Shown piece after piece: positions 8,596-16,329 of a DNA stretch of 64,000 nt; the stretch's first letter is position 1, and the number at the start of each line of letters is the position of its first letter. Location of the stretch: the NCBI RefSeq assembly GCF_900156055.1, contig NZ_FTMQ01000003.1, positions 744,001 to 808,000 of the forward strand, read 5' to 3'. The notes under the pieces are model-generated. The model was not told the DNA's origin. It saw nothing but the letters and a program-made list of their open reading frames with translations, and ran no database searches. The position numbers and the translations under genes are program-made. Origin of the DNA: Rhizobium sp. RU33A (GTDB lineage: Bacteria > Pseudomonadota > Alphaproteobacteria > Rhizobiales > Rhizobiaceae).

Positions 8596-8777
8596 GGGTG
8601 TTCTCCTTTGACCCGGACGATATGGAACAGCCGTCAGCTTCGAGCAAGGCTGTGGTGCAAAAGCAATTGGTGAAATGTAAAACTAGGGCTTGCGCAGATC
8701 CGTTGACCAAATGTTAATCTGAATCTCAAGAATCAGTTAACTGAGCAATGTGACGCGTTTTCGAGGGGCTTGGGGAA

Positions 8778-9356
8778 ATGACGGACAGGATGCCATCGAA
8801 AGGGCTCGGCGAGTTCGAAGAACTGTCCGGCGAAGCCGTAGATCTCATGGAGATCACCGGTATCGTGAAGTGGTTCGACGTCGCCAAGGGGTTCGGCTTC
8901 ATCGTTCCGGACAACGGCATGCAGGATGTCCTCCTGCACGTGACCTGCCTGCGTCGCGACGGATACCAGACCATTCTCGAAGGCACGCGCATCGTGGCGC
9001 TCATCCAGAAGCGTGATCGCGGCTACCAGGCCTTCCGCATTCTGTCGATGGACCAGTCGACCGCGATCCATCCCTCGCAGATGCCGCCGGTCCGCACCCA
9101 TGTCCAGGTCACGCCGACCAGCGGGCTTGAGCGCGCTCTGGTCAAGTGGTTCAACCGCACCAAGGGTTTCGGCTTCCTGACGCGCGGCGAGGGCACGGAA
9201 GACATCTTCGTCCACATGGAAACCCTGCGGCGGTTCGGTCTGACGGAACTGCGTCCGGGTCAGACGGTCCTCGTGCGCTTCGGACCTGGGGACAAGGGGC
9301 TGATGGCCGCCGAAATCCATCCGGATAATCCCGGCCCCGCAGCACGGGCGCATTGA
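8778..9356 (+). CDS. Protein with two cold-shock domains
   Basis: 192 residues with two CSDs in tandem. The first (about residues 27-90) begins ITGIVKWFDVAKGFGFI and keeps an RNP1-like KGFGFI but a degenerate RNP2 (VLLHV). The second (about 117-182) begins RALVKWFNRTKGFGFLT and has a canonical DIFVHM RNP2. Such double-CSD proteins are known from alphaproteobacteria and bind single-stranded RNA or DNA as chaperones or antiterminators. GGGGAA lies just before the ATG. A DUF192 gene starts 4 bases after the stop, so the two are probably one operon. Confidence 0.93.
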   Translation: MTDRMPSKGLGEFEELSGEAVDLMEITGIVKWFDVAKGFGFIVPDNGMQDVLLHVTCLRRDGYQTILEGTRIVALIQKRDRGYQAFRILSMDQSTAIHPSQMPPVRTHVQVTPTSGLERALVKWFNRTKGFGFLTRGEGTEDIFVHMETLRRFGLTELRPGQTVLVRFGPGDKGLMAAEIHPDNPGPAARAH

Positions 9357-9360
9357 GCCT

Positions 9361-9837
9361 ATGGCCGGCATGTCAATTCTCCTGAGAAGCGCCCTTGCGG
9401 CGCTTTTCGTGTTTTTCGGTCCTGTCGCTTCGGCTTTGGGCGAGGTGACCTTCGAACGCGGTCAGCTCGCCTTTGAAACGAGCGCAGGCGAAACCATCAC
9501 GATCGACGTGGAATGGGCCCTGACGGCCGAACAGCGGGCGAGGGGACTGATGGAACGGCCGCCGCTTCCCGATCGAACCGGCATGTTGTTCGATTTCGGT
9601 GATACCCGGATGGTCACCATGTGGATGGCCAGCACGCCATCCTCGCTGGACATGATCTTCATCGACGAGACCGGCCGCATCGTTCGCATCGCAGAGCGCA
9701 CCACGCCCCTGTCCGAATCGATCGTGTCCTCCGGAGAACCGGTCCGCTACGCGCTGGAGATTCGCGGCGGTCATGCGGCCGAACTCGGGCTCGATACATC
9801 CGCGCGCCTGGTCTTGCCGCTCGATCTGCCGAAATGA
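9361..9837 (+). CDS. DUF192 family secreted protein
   Basis: 158 residues with an N-terminal signal peptide (LLRSALAALFVFFGPVASALG, cleavage near residue 27) and a single DUF192 domain: RGLMERPPLPDRTGMLFDFG, VTMWMASTPSSLDMIFIDE, YALEIRGG. The biochemical role of DUF192 is not established; the fold is a small beta-rich domain exported to the periplasm. It starts 4 bases after the double cold-shock gene, indicating co-transcription. Confidence 0.88.
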   Translation: MAGMSILLRSALAALFVFFGPVASALGEVTFERGQLAFETSAGETITIDVEWALTAEQRARGLMERPPLPDRTGMLFDFGDTRMVTMWMASTPSSLDMIFIDETGRIVRIAERTTPLSESIVSSGEPVRYALEIRGGHAAELGLDTSARLVLPLDLPK

Positions 9838-9941
9838 CGAAGCCGCCGCTCTCTCTCGCCTGAAAAATCAGTGTCGGTAAAACCGCTTTTTTACTGTTGC
9901 GGGGGCAGGGTGAACCGTGTATTCCGGCAACATTGCTGGAA

Positions 9942-10018
<77 letters not shown>

Positions 10019-10027
10019 GCAATCAAA

Positions 10028-10047
10028 GACCGCCGGCTAAGGCGGTC
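10028..10047 (+). terminator. Hairpin downstream of tRNA-Pro
   Basis: GACCGCC/GGCGGTC stem of 7 bp with a 6-base loop, 10 bases after the tRNA. No T-run follows. Confidence 0.5.
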
Positions 10048-10098
10048 GGGAAGTGTACGGCAGGCCTTGCCGTGAAGTCTTGGAGATGGATGAGACCC

Positions 10099-10404
10099 AT
10101 GTCTGCAAAGATCTACCGTCCCGCGAAAACCGCCATGCAGTCCGGCAAGGCAAAGACCCATCTCTGGGTCCTGGAATTCGACCAGTCCGCGCCGCGCAAG
10201 ATCGATCCGATGATGGGCTACACGACCTCCGGAGACACCCGGCAGCAGGTCAAGCTGACCTTCGAAACGCTTGAGCAGGCCGAGGCCTATGCCACGCGCG
10301 AGGGCATCGAGTATCGCGTGCTTCTGCCGAAGGAAGCCAAGCGCCAGGTCGTGTCCTACACCGACAACTTCCGCTACAATCGTCTGCAGCCCTGGACGCA
10401 CTGA
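10099..10404 (+). CDS. Complex I accessory subunit, NDUFS4-like (ETC complex I subunit domain)
   Basis: 101 residues starting MSAKIYRPAKTAMQSG. The segment WVLEFDQSAPRKIDPMMGYT and the end YRVLLPKEAKRQ..YTDNFRYNRLQPWTH are the hallmarks of the NDUFS4 (18-kDa, AQDQ) family. That protein is a supernumerary subunit of respiratory complex I in mitochondria and in Paracoccus. The ATG at 10099 gives the family's usual start; an in-frame ATG at 10072 would add unrelated residues. It sits between tRNA-Pro and tRNA-Arg, far from any nuo operon. Confidence 0.9.
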   Translation: MSAKIYRPAKTAMQSGKAKTHLWVLEFDQSAPRKIDPMMGYTTSGDTRQQVKLTFETLEQAEAYATREGIEYRVLLPKEAKRQVVSYTDNFRYNRLQPWTH

Positions 10405-10437
10405 ACCGGCTTCAACCGCTTTCTGCGGTCCTCAGAC

Positions 10438-10514
10438 GGTCCCTTAGCTCAGCTGGATAGAGCAAGTGCCTTCTAAGCACTAGGTCGTAGGTTCGAGCCC
10501 TACAGGGATCGCCA
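10438..10514 (+). tRNA. tRNA-Arg (anticodon TCT)
   Basis: 77 bases. The acceptor stem is GGTCCCT/AGGGATC with one G-U pair, the anticodon stem GTGCC/GGCAC-type arm holds CTTCTAA with anticodon TCT, the T arm is GTAGGTTCGAGCCCTAC, and CCA is encoded. Its last 24 bases are repeated exactly at 12032-12055, marking it as an integration target. The tRNA remains complete. Confidence 0.97.
10491..10514 (+). repeat. Left attachment repeat (3' end of tRNA-Arg)
   Basis: 24-base direct repeat running from GTTCGAGCCC to GGGATCGCCA, identical to 12032-12055. It covers the T loop through the CCA end. Confidence 0.88.
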
Positions 10515-10516
10515 AC

Positions 10517-10525
10517 TATTTGAGA
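10517..10525 (+). repeat. Inner end repeat TATTTGAGA, left copy
   Basis: TATTTGAGA lies 3 bases inside the left attachment repeat and recurs at 12013-12021, 11 bases inside the right one. It could be a recombinase or excisionase arm site, but nine bases can also match by chance. Confidence 0.4.
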
Positions 10526-10629
10526 AACGTCCAGTAGGTAACAGGAGCATCCGTGGCTAACCACTGCCGGATGCCTTTGATATTTAAGAAATTTGGTCGG
10601 CCCTGAGGCCAAACCGGCTAGCGACAGCT

Positions 10630-10857
10630 CTAAATATCCCCCTCATCGTAGGGCTGTTGCTCGGGCTCGTAGTGGTGTCCCGATATGATCAAGCGAATTT
10701 CTTGGAGCTGGGATGTATTTCCCCACGCGGTGATCATACGTTGACTGCCTCCCCAGAAGTGAGCCCTTACGCCTGTCAAGTTGATGATGGCGAGTGCTTG
10801 CTCAGGATCAGCCGGTAGCGTCGTGTCCTGCAAATCGATCTGCATAGATTCAAGCAT
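10630..10857 (-). CDS. Unknown 75-aa protein of the tRNA-Arg element
   Basis: 75 residues, acidic C-terminus (EPEQQPYDEGDI). A central stretch INLTGVRAHFWGGSQRMI looks like beta strands with a Gly-Gly turn. I recognise no family. It follows the 305-aa gene by 28 bases on the same strand, so the two are most likely one transcript. There is no convincing Shine-Dalgarno sequence before the ATG at 10857; a second ATG lies four codons in. Translational coupling is possible. Confidence that it is translated is moderate. Confidence 0.55.
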   Translation of the reverse strand: MLESMQIDLQDTTLPADPEQALAIINLTGVRAHFWGGSQRMITAWGNTSQLQEIRLIISGHHYEPEQQPYDEGDI

Positions 10858-10885
10858 TTGTGGCCGGGAGCGCAGAGGGAAGGGC

Positions 10886-11803
10886 TTAAAAGAGTTGTTC
10901 GGGCGGCGGTTCTTTTTTTATGACCCCAAGCACTTTGATAATGGTCTCCGACTTTTCTATCAGCTCGCCCGCCTCGTCGTACTTGTGATCGTGGCGAACC
11001 CGCACTCGGAGGGCGTCACCTGGGCTTAGTGGGTGATGTCCCCGATAGAACTCGTCGAGCCATTCCTGGTCCTTTATGGCTGAGCTGAAATTCTTCTTGC
11101 CATGCCGGAACTGCCACTGACTTTTTCCCAGCATGTCTGGCTTTCGGATGACCAGTACTATGTCGACGGTATTCGAGAGTTCCTGGGCGGTTCGCAGGTC
11201 TCCCATTCGTTCGGAAGGCAGCCACGTTTCCTGCAGGTTGACAACGTACTGCGTCTTGTCGAGGGTGATCGTTAGGCCTTCTCCCGGCAGAAATTTTCCC
11301 TTTGCACGTTGAACTGCATCCAGACTCTGCGCCAAGCGGACCGGATTAATAGGTGCATATCCGGGGACGTGGCGGAAATCTGCTTGCTTGGCCAAAGCTT
11401 CAATCTGCGCAGTCAGGTCCTCGATCCCTGCAGGCTGATCTTCAGCTAGTTCCCGATCGAGCCACCGCAGTGTGATGTACTTGGCTTTAACCAGATATTG
11501 CCCGACCAAGGGCTTCCAGTCGAGATCCTTAAGGGCCTGGTCATCGAGCTGCTTGAGCACGTTCTTTAAGAAGATTTTCAGGCTAGACTTTTGTACGTCC
11601 TCAAGGATCAAACTCGTGGATATCTCCGAATCCACGGTGGCTACCAAAACGTTGTCAATATCTTCCAGTGCGCGGATAAGCTCGGCTGCGATTTCGAAAA
11701 CTCTCGCGGACGAACTCTCGTTTTCTCTGAAGTCAATCTTCAGCTCGATATCACTGTCTGGCGCCGGCATCGCCCCCCCTAGCCCAATCTCCATACCCTG
11801 CAT
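10886..11803 (-). CDS. Unknown 305-aa protein, main cargo of the tRNA-Arg element
   Basis: 305 residues, acidic and soluble, with no signal peptide or membrane helix. The N-terminal third (DIELKIDFRENESSSARVF, then helices around VFEIAAELIRALEDI and LKIFLKNVLKQLDDQALKDL) looks alpha/beta. A middle helical part follows, and a beta-rich C-terminal third contains a compact motif, RKPDMLGKSQWQFRHGKKNF, and then DQEWLDEFY and SPGDALRVRVRH. I recall similar uncharacterised proteins scattered in other bacteria but can name no family. The ATG at 11803 has AGGA 8 bases upstream; the ATG at 11770, behind AGGGGGG, is an alternative start giving 294 residues. Position inside an integrated element suggests an accessory role, for example defence, but nothing catalytic is visible. 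Confidence 0.72.
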   Translation of the reverse strand: MQGMEIGLGGAMPAPDSDIELKIDFRENESSSARVFEIAAELIRALEDIDNVLVATVDSEISTSLILEDVQKSSLKIFLKNVLKQLDDQALKDLDWKPLVGQYLVKAKYITLRWLDRELAEDQPAGIEDLTAQIEALAKQADFRHVPGYAPINPVRLAQSLDAVQRAKGKFLPGEGLTITLDKTQYVVNLQETWLPSERMGDLRTAQELSNTVDIVLVIRKPDMLGKSQWQFRHGKKNFSSAIKDQEWLDEFYRGHHPLSPGDALRVRVRHDHKYDEAGELIEKSETIIKVLGVIKKEPPPEQLF

Positions 11804-12031
11804 ATTTTCAATCCTAGGCTGAAGCGGTTAACGGCACGTGCATCATACCGATACGCTACCATAGAGGCAGCCATGGGGCGACGGGGGTGATGCCTCGCGA
11901 GACCCGTACAGTCAAGGGTCACACCTCAACAGGCTTGCAGGTGCAACCAGGCCTAGAATTTCCTTCAATGTTTTTATAGGGCATGAGGATGCGACCAACG
12001 ACCAAGGCCAAGTATTTGAGATAGCTCGACA
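11804..12031. other. Non-coding right part of the element, probable promoter of its operon
   Basis: No open frame with coding character is seen. The segment lies upstream of the minus-strand cargo genes and must contain their promoter; I cannot pick convincing boxes. It includes a TTTTTATAGGG stretch near 11970-11985 and the right copy of TATTTGAGA. Confidence 0.45.
12013..12021 (+). repeat. Inner end repeat TATTTGAGA, right copy
   Basis: Matches 10517-10525 in the same orientation, close to the right attachment repeat. Confidence 0.4.
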
Positions 12032-12055
12032 GTTCGAGCCCTACAGGGATCGCCA
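12032..12055 (+). repeat. Right attachment repeat (orphan copy of tRNA-Arg 3' end)
   Basis: Exact 24-base copy of 10491-10514. Upstream of it the sequence no longer resembles a tRNA, so this copy is the outer boundary of the insertion, not a second gene. Confidence 0.88.
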
Positions 12056-12213
12056 TCCTCTGCCACGATGCATGACGACTAGCCGGACCGCCGAGCTTCC
12101 TTCTTCCTGCGCTTAAACGACCTGTGCAGAATCAAAACAGCGCGACGTTTTTTCATCCTTGCCAACCTTTCGGAAACCCTTGAACGTCATGATGCGCTCA
12201 CGAGAGGTTAACC

Positions 12214-12939
12214 ATGTCCAGTCGCACCGCTTCTTCCCGCCGCGCGCCCGCCAAACGTCGCAAGTCGAGCCGTTCTTCCGCAGGTCAGGGCATGACATCC
12301 TGGCTCGCCATCCTAGCGGTGGTTGCCGGCGGTATCGCGCTCTATGACAACAGGGCCACCGTCCTCAAGGAACTGTCACCTTGGCTGTCGAAGGAGCGAT
12401 CCGTGGCGGCCAGCCCGGCGCCGAAACCGGACGCGACCCGGGAAAAGCAGTCACAGCCCAAGACGCAATCGACTGCCGCGAAGGGGCCTGTACCACCAGC
12501 CTCAGTCGGTGTGACAAAGGCGGCGGTGCCTGCGTCACGGCCTGCCGTGGCTTCGACCGAGACGGCGGCACTGACGGGTGAGAACTTCTCTGGAAAGTTC
12601 TATTTCTGCGGCACCTCCGGGCTCGACAACTGCGTCATGAGTGGCGACACCTTCTGGTATCGCAAGACGAAGATCGTGCTGGCGGATATTGCCGCCCCGC
12701 GCACCGATGGCGCCGCCTGCCAGCAGGAACGCGACCGGGGCTTCGCCGCCAAGGTGCGGCTCAAGGATCTCTTGAGTTCCGGCCGATTCGATCTCGAAAC
12801 GCTCAAGGTGCAAGCAACAGGCGCCGCAGCCGGGGTCTTGCGCGTGGCGACCCGCGACGGACGCTCACTGGGCTCCATACTCGTCTCGGAAGGTTTGGCC
12901 AAGCCGCGCATGGCGCGTCAGCAGAGCTGGTGCCCCTGA
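12214..12939 (+). CDS. Membrane-anchored thermonuclease-like (SNase fold) protein
   Basis: 241 residues. The N-terminus is strongly basic (SSRRAPAKRRKSSRSS), then comes one membrane helix (WLAILAVVAGGIALYD), a Pro/Ala/Lys-rich linker to about residue 125, and a C-terminal SNase-like domain: GDTFWYRKTKIVLADIAAPRT, GFAAKVRLKDLLSSG, GRSLGSILVSEGLAKPR. The usual Arg-Glu-Arg nuclease triad is not clearly complete, and an extra Cys-containing segment (FYFCGTSGLDNCVMSG) precedes the fold. It may therefore be a non-catalytic or altered member. It sits just outside the tRNA-Arg element and ends before a bidirectional terminator. Confidence 0.82.
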   Translation: MSSRTASSRRAPAKRRKSSRSSAGQGMTSWLAILAVVAGGIALYDNRATVLKELSPWLSKERSVAASPAPKPDATREKQSQPKTQSTAAKGPVPPASVGVTKAAVPASRPAVASTETAALTGENFSGKFYFCGTSGLDNCVMSGDTFWYRKTKIVLADIAAPRTDGAACQQERDRGFAAKVRLKDLLSSGRFDLETLKVQATGAAAGVLRVATRDGRSLGSILVSEGLAKPRMARQQSWCP

Positions 12940-12966
12940 CGGCAGCTGATGTCTTGCCCTCAATGC

Positions 12967-13002
12967 AGAAGAGCCCGCCGCGGTGTCGCGGCGGGCTCTT
13001 CT
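12967..13002. terminator. Bidirectional terminator between SNase-like gene and aap operon
   Basis: Perfect 16-bp stem (AGAAGAGCCCGCCGCG) with GTGT loop, symmetrical between convergent genes. On the plus strand GTTTTGTG follows. Confidence 0.82.
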
Positions 13003-13023
13003 GTTTTGTGCCTGACAGGCAGA

Positions 13024-13797
13024 TCAGTGCAGGATCTGGCTGAGGAACAGCCTGGTGCGCTCATGCTGCGGATTGTCGAAGAACTCGGCCGGCGAATTCT
13101 GCTCAACGATCTGACCCTGGTCCATGAAGATCACGCGGTCGGCAACCTGACGAGCGAAGCCCATTTCATGGGTGACGCAGATCATCGTCATGCCTTCTTC
13201 GGCAAGACCGACCATGGTGTCGAGCACTTCCTTGACCATCTCAGGGTCGAGCGCCGAGGTCGGCTCGTCGAACAGCATGATCTTCGGCTTCATGCAGAGC
13301 GCACGAGCGATTGCCACGCGCTGCTGCTGACCACCGGAGAGCTGACCGGGATATTTGTTGGCCTGTTCCGGGATCTTGACGCGCTTCAGGAAGTGCATCG
13401 CAATTTCCTCGGCATCCTTCTTCGGCATCTTGCGCACCCAGATCGGGGCCAGCGTGCAGTTTTCGAGGATGGTCAAGTGCGGGAACAGGTTGAAGTGCTG
13501 GAACACCATCCCGACTTCACGCCGAACTTCGTCGATCTTCTTCAGGTCGTTGGTCAGTTCGATGTTGTCGACCAGGATATTGCCCGTCTGGTGTTCCTCG
13601 AGTCGATTGATGCAGCGGATCATCGTCGATTTGCCGGATCCGGATGGTCCGGCCACGACGATGCGTTCGCCCTTCATCACCTTGAGGTTGATGTCTCGCA
13701 GCACGTGGAAATCCCCGTACCACTTGTTCATGTTGATCAGTTCGACCGCCACATCGGTGCCCGACACGGTCTTTTTAGCGGAATTGGCTTCAGCCAT
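13024..13797 (-). CDS. aapP: General L-amino-acid ABC transporter, ATP-binding protein AapP
   Basis: 257 residues with all ABC ATPase motifs: Walker [11 protein letters not shown]-loop [11 protein letters not shown], signature [15 protein letters not shown], Walker [13 protein letters not shown] and the switch His in CVTHEMGF. It powers uptake, and in rhizobia also efflux, of many L-amino acids through AapQM. It is the last gene of aapJQMP, 18 bases after aapM. GGGGAAAAAACA precedes the ATG. Confidence 0.96.
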   Translation of the reverse strand: MAEANSAKKTVSGTDVAVELINMNKWYGDFHVLRDINLKVMKGERIVVAGPSGSGKSTMIRCINRLEEHQTGNILVDNIELTNDLKKIDEVRREVGMVFQHFNLFPHLTILENCTLAPIWVRKMPKKDAEEIAMHFLKRVKIPEQANKYPGQLSGGQQQRVAIARALCMKPKIMLFDEPTSALDPEMVKEVLDTMVGLAEEGMTMICVTHEMGFARQVADRVIFMDQGQIVEQNSPAEFFDNPQHERTRLFLSQILH

Positions 13798-13815
13798 TGT
13801 TTTTTCCCCTTGTCC

Positions 13816-14967
13816 TTATCGCTTGTGGCCGGTGTCGAGGTGCCGCTCCATGAAGGCGGAGTAGCGCGACATGCCGAAGCAGAAGATCCAGAATACGAAG
13901 CCAGCGAAGATCAGACCCGTGAGCGGTGTCACAGGTGTGGCCCAGGTGGCATCGGTGAAGTTGAGACGGACGATGCCCAGGAGGTCGAACATGCCGATGA
14001 TCGACACGAGCGAGGTATCCTTGAACAGACCGATGAAGGTATTGACGATGCCCGGGATCACCAGCTTGATCGCCTGCGGCAGGATGATCAGGCGTGTCTT
14101 CTGCCAGTAGGAGAGGCCGAGCGAGTCTGCGCCCTCATACTGACCCTTCGGGATCGCCTGCAGGCCGCCGCGCACCACTTCCGCCATGTAGGCAGAGGCA
14201 AACAACGACACGCCGACCAGCGCACGTAGGAAGTTGTCGATCGTCCAGCCCGTCGGCATGAAGAGCGGCAGCATCACATTGGCCATGAAGAGCACGGTGA
14301 TCAGCGGCACGCCGCGCACCACTTCAATGAAGACGACGCAGATCATCTTGATGACAGGCATGTCCGAACGGCGGCCAAGTGCCAGCAGGATGCCGAGTGG
14401 CAACGAGACGGCGATGCCCACGAAGGACAGGATCAGCGTTACCATCAGGCCGCCCCAGAGCGGGGTTTCGACTTCTGTGAGGCCGAACCCGCCATGCAGC
14501 AGGAAGAAGGCGACGACCGGGAAGACGATGAACAGCAGAGCGGCGTTAAGGCCCTTGCGCGGCGCCTTGGGGATCAGCATCGGCACCAGAAGTGCGATGA
14601 ACGCCACGCCGACGAGAATGACGCGCCAGCGTTCCTCAAGCGGGTATCGCCCGAAGATGAACTGCGAGAAGCGGCTCTCGACGAAGGCCCAGCAAGCGCC
14701 TTTCCAACCGTCAGGCTGGGTGCCGCCCTGGGCGATTGTCGCGCAGACAGAGCGATCGGCACCGAACCACGCAGCGTCAAGGAACAGGAAATTGATGGCC
14801 CCGGGCAGGATCATAGCCAGTACGGCGAGCCCGATGATGGTCAGAATGACATCCTTCGGGGTTGCCAGAAGATTCTTTCGAATCCAGCCGACGATGCTCG
14901 CTTCCGAGGTCGGCGGGGGCAGCGGAGCCAGCATTTCCTGGCGGACATAAGTGACTTCATATGCCAT
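13816..14967 (-). CDS. aapM: General L-amino-acid ABC transporter, permease AapM
   Basis: 383 residues. The protein has several membrane helices and the long periplasmic insertion typical of Aap permeases ([18 protein letters not shown]). The ABC-permease EAA loop reads [24 protein letters not shown]. The ATG at 14967 has GGAG 8 bases upstream; it starts 2 bases after the aapQ stop, so translation is probably coupled. It forms the membrane channel with AapQ. Confidence 0.94.
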   Translation of the reverse strand: MAYEVTYVRQEMLAPLPPPTSEASIVGWIRKNLLATPKDVILTIIGLAVLAMILPGAINFLFLDAAWFGADRSVCATIAQGGTQPDGWKGACWAFVESRFSQFIFGRYPLEERWRVILVGVAFIALLVPMLIPKAPRKGLNAALLFIVFPVVAFFLLHGGFGLTEVETPLWGGLMVTLILSFVGIAVSLPLGILLALGRRSDMPVIKMICVVFIEVVRGVPLITVLFMANVMLPLFMPTGWTIDNFLRALVGVSLFASAYMAEVVRGGLQAIPKGQYEGADSLGLSYWQKTRLIILPQAIKLVIPGIVNTFIGLFKDTSLVSIIGMFDLLGIVRLNFTDATWATPVTPLTGLIFAGFVFWIFCFGMSRYSAFMERHLDTGHKR

Positions 14968-14969
14968 GA

Positions 14970-16163
14970 TCAACGCTCCACCAGGGCCATTCTTGCATTG
15001 AACCAGTTCATGAAGAGCGAGGTCACAATGCTGATGGAGAGATAGACCACGAGCCAGATCGACACGATCTCGATCGCCTGTCCGGTCTGGTTGAGAGTGG
15101 TCCCGCCCGTCGAGACCAGCTCTGGGAAGCCGACGGCGACGCCCAGAGACGAGTTCTTCGTCAGGTTAAGGTACTGGCTGGTGAGTGGCGGAATGATGAT
15201 GCGCATCGCCTGCGGTACGATCACGAGACGCGTTGTGGTCGAGGGCTGCAGACCAAGAGCTGAGGCGGCTTCCGTCTGGCCTTTCGACACGCCCTTGATG
15301 CCGGCGCGGATGATTTCCGCGATGAAGGCAGCCGTGTAGAATGACAGCGCGAGATAAAGCGCGACGAATTCCGGAGCGATGACGGCGCCGCCGGACATGT
15401 TGAAGCGGCTTGCGACGGGATAGTCGAACGTCAATGGCGAGCCGGCCGCCAGGAAGGCGAGAACCGGCAGGCCGACGATCAGGCCAAGGCCAACCCAGCC
15501 GGTCGGGAAGATCTGCCCGGTCCGCATCTGCCGCGCCTTGGCAAAGCGCGCGATGACGATGGTCAGGATGATGCCGACGAGCAAGGCGATCGGGATCATG
15601 CTGGCCCCATCACCCCAGATCGGCTTCGGGAAGGCGAGACCACGATTGTTGAGGAAGGTTGAGAACGGCAGCTCGAGCGAGTCACGCGGCTGCGGCAGGG
15701 TCGAAAGCACGCCCGAATACCAGAAGAAGATGACGAGCAGCGGCGGCAGGTTGCGGAAGGCCTCCACATAGACGGTGCAGAGCTTGGCAATCAGCCAGTT
15801 CCGCGACAGGCGGCCGACACCAATGAGAAAGCCGATTACGGTCGCGGTAATGATACCGGTTGCGGCGATCAACAGGGTGTTGAGCAGACCAACGAGAATT
15901 GCTCTGCCATACGTCGAATCTGACGAGTAGTCGATCAGGCTCTGCCCGATATCGAAACCGGCGCGGCCGTTCAGGAAGTCATAGCCCGTAGCCGTGTTGC
16001 TGCGGGCCAGGTTTGCGATGGTGTTGTTTGCAATGGTCCAGACGATAAACGTCATGACGGCGATCGTAGCGACCTGAAAGAAGATCGATCTTACTTTCGG
16101 ATCGTAGATCAGCGAGCCAAAGCTCCGCCCTTCGGCGGGCAAACTGGTGGCGTGATCTGTCAT
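14970..16163 (-). CDS. aapQ: General L-amino-acid ABC transporter, permease AapQ
   Basis: 397 residues. The N-terminal helix [22 protein letters not shown] is followed by paired core helices and the EAA loop [41 protein letters not shown] is typical of polar-amino-acid permeases. It is separated from aapJ by 166 bases that contain a hairpin, which would let the binding protein be made in excess over the membrane subunits. Confidence 0.95.
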   Translation of the reverse strand: MTDHATSLPAEGRSFGSLIYDPKVRSIFFQVATIAVMTFIVWTIANNTIANLARSNTATGYDFLNGRAGFDIGQSLIDYSSDSTYGRAILVGLLNTLLIAATGIITATVIGFLIGVGRLSRNWLIAKLCTVYVEAFRNLPPLLVIFFWYSGVLSTLPQPRDSLELPFSTFLNNRGLAFPKPIWGDGASMIPIALLVGIILTIVIARFAKARQMRTGQIFPTGWVGLGLIVGLPVLAFLAAGSPLTFDYPVASRFNMSGGAVIAPEFVALYLALSFYTAAFIAEIIRAGIKGVSKGQTEAASALGLQPSTTTRLVIVPQAMRIIIPPLTSQYLNLTKNSSLGVAVGFPELVSTGGTTLNQTGQAIEIVSIWLVVYLSISIVTSLFMNWFNARMALVER

Positions 16164-16289
16164 GCTGTGCCAAATCCCCGAGGCTTCTGTGAGCCTTAAA
16201 TGTTATTGTTTTTCGAGACAGCCGGCATTCTCTGATGTCGCCGCTGACCGCAGCGCTCGTACCGGTCTGAACACGTAGTCCCGATAAGC

Positions 16290-16313
16290 GCGAGGCGGCT
16301 TTCGCCGCCTCGC
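16290..16313 (-). terminator. Intercistronic hairpin aapJ-aapQ
   Basis: Ten-base perfect stem GCGAGGCGGC/GCCGCCTCGC with a 4-base loop, 17 bases after the aapJ stop. No U-run follows, so it most likely protects or attenuates the message rather than ending it. Confidence 0.6.
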
Positions 16314-16329
16314 AAAGTCCAGCCTGATC

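Larger units (their letters stand above)
10491..12055. mobile_element. Small tRNA-Arg-integrated element without an integrase
   Basis: The 24 bases at 10491-10514 (T arm to CCA of tRNA-Arg) recur exactly at 12032-12055, with unrelated sequence on both outer sides. This is the footprint of site-specific integration at a tRNA 3' end. The 1541 bp between carry two minus-strand genes of unknown function and about 350 bp of non-coding DNA. No integrase, excisionase or replication gene is present, so it is either a remnant or a passenger mobilised in trans. Its base composition looks less GC-rich than the flanks. A 9-base repeat lies near both inner ends. Confidence 0.8.

Noticed and set aside
8750..9016. 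88-codon plus frame overlapping the double cold-shock gene
   Set aside because: Out of frame with the two cold-shock domains and without its own motif; shadow.
12032..12055. Partial second tRNA-Arg gene
   Set aside because: Only the last 24 bases match; no anticodon or D arm precedes them, so it is an attachment repeat.
12949..14229. 426-codon open frame on the plus strand opposite aapP/aapM
   Set aside because: The minus-strand genes have complete ABC ATPase and permease motifs; the plus frame has none and crosses a terminator.
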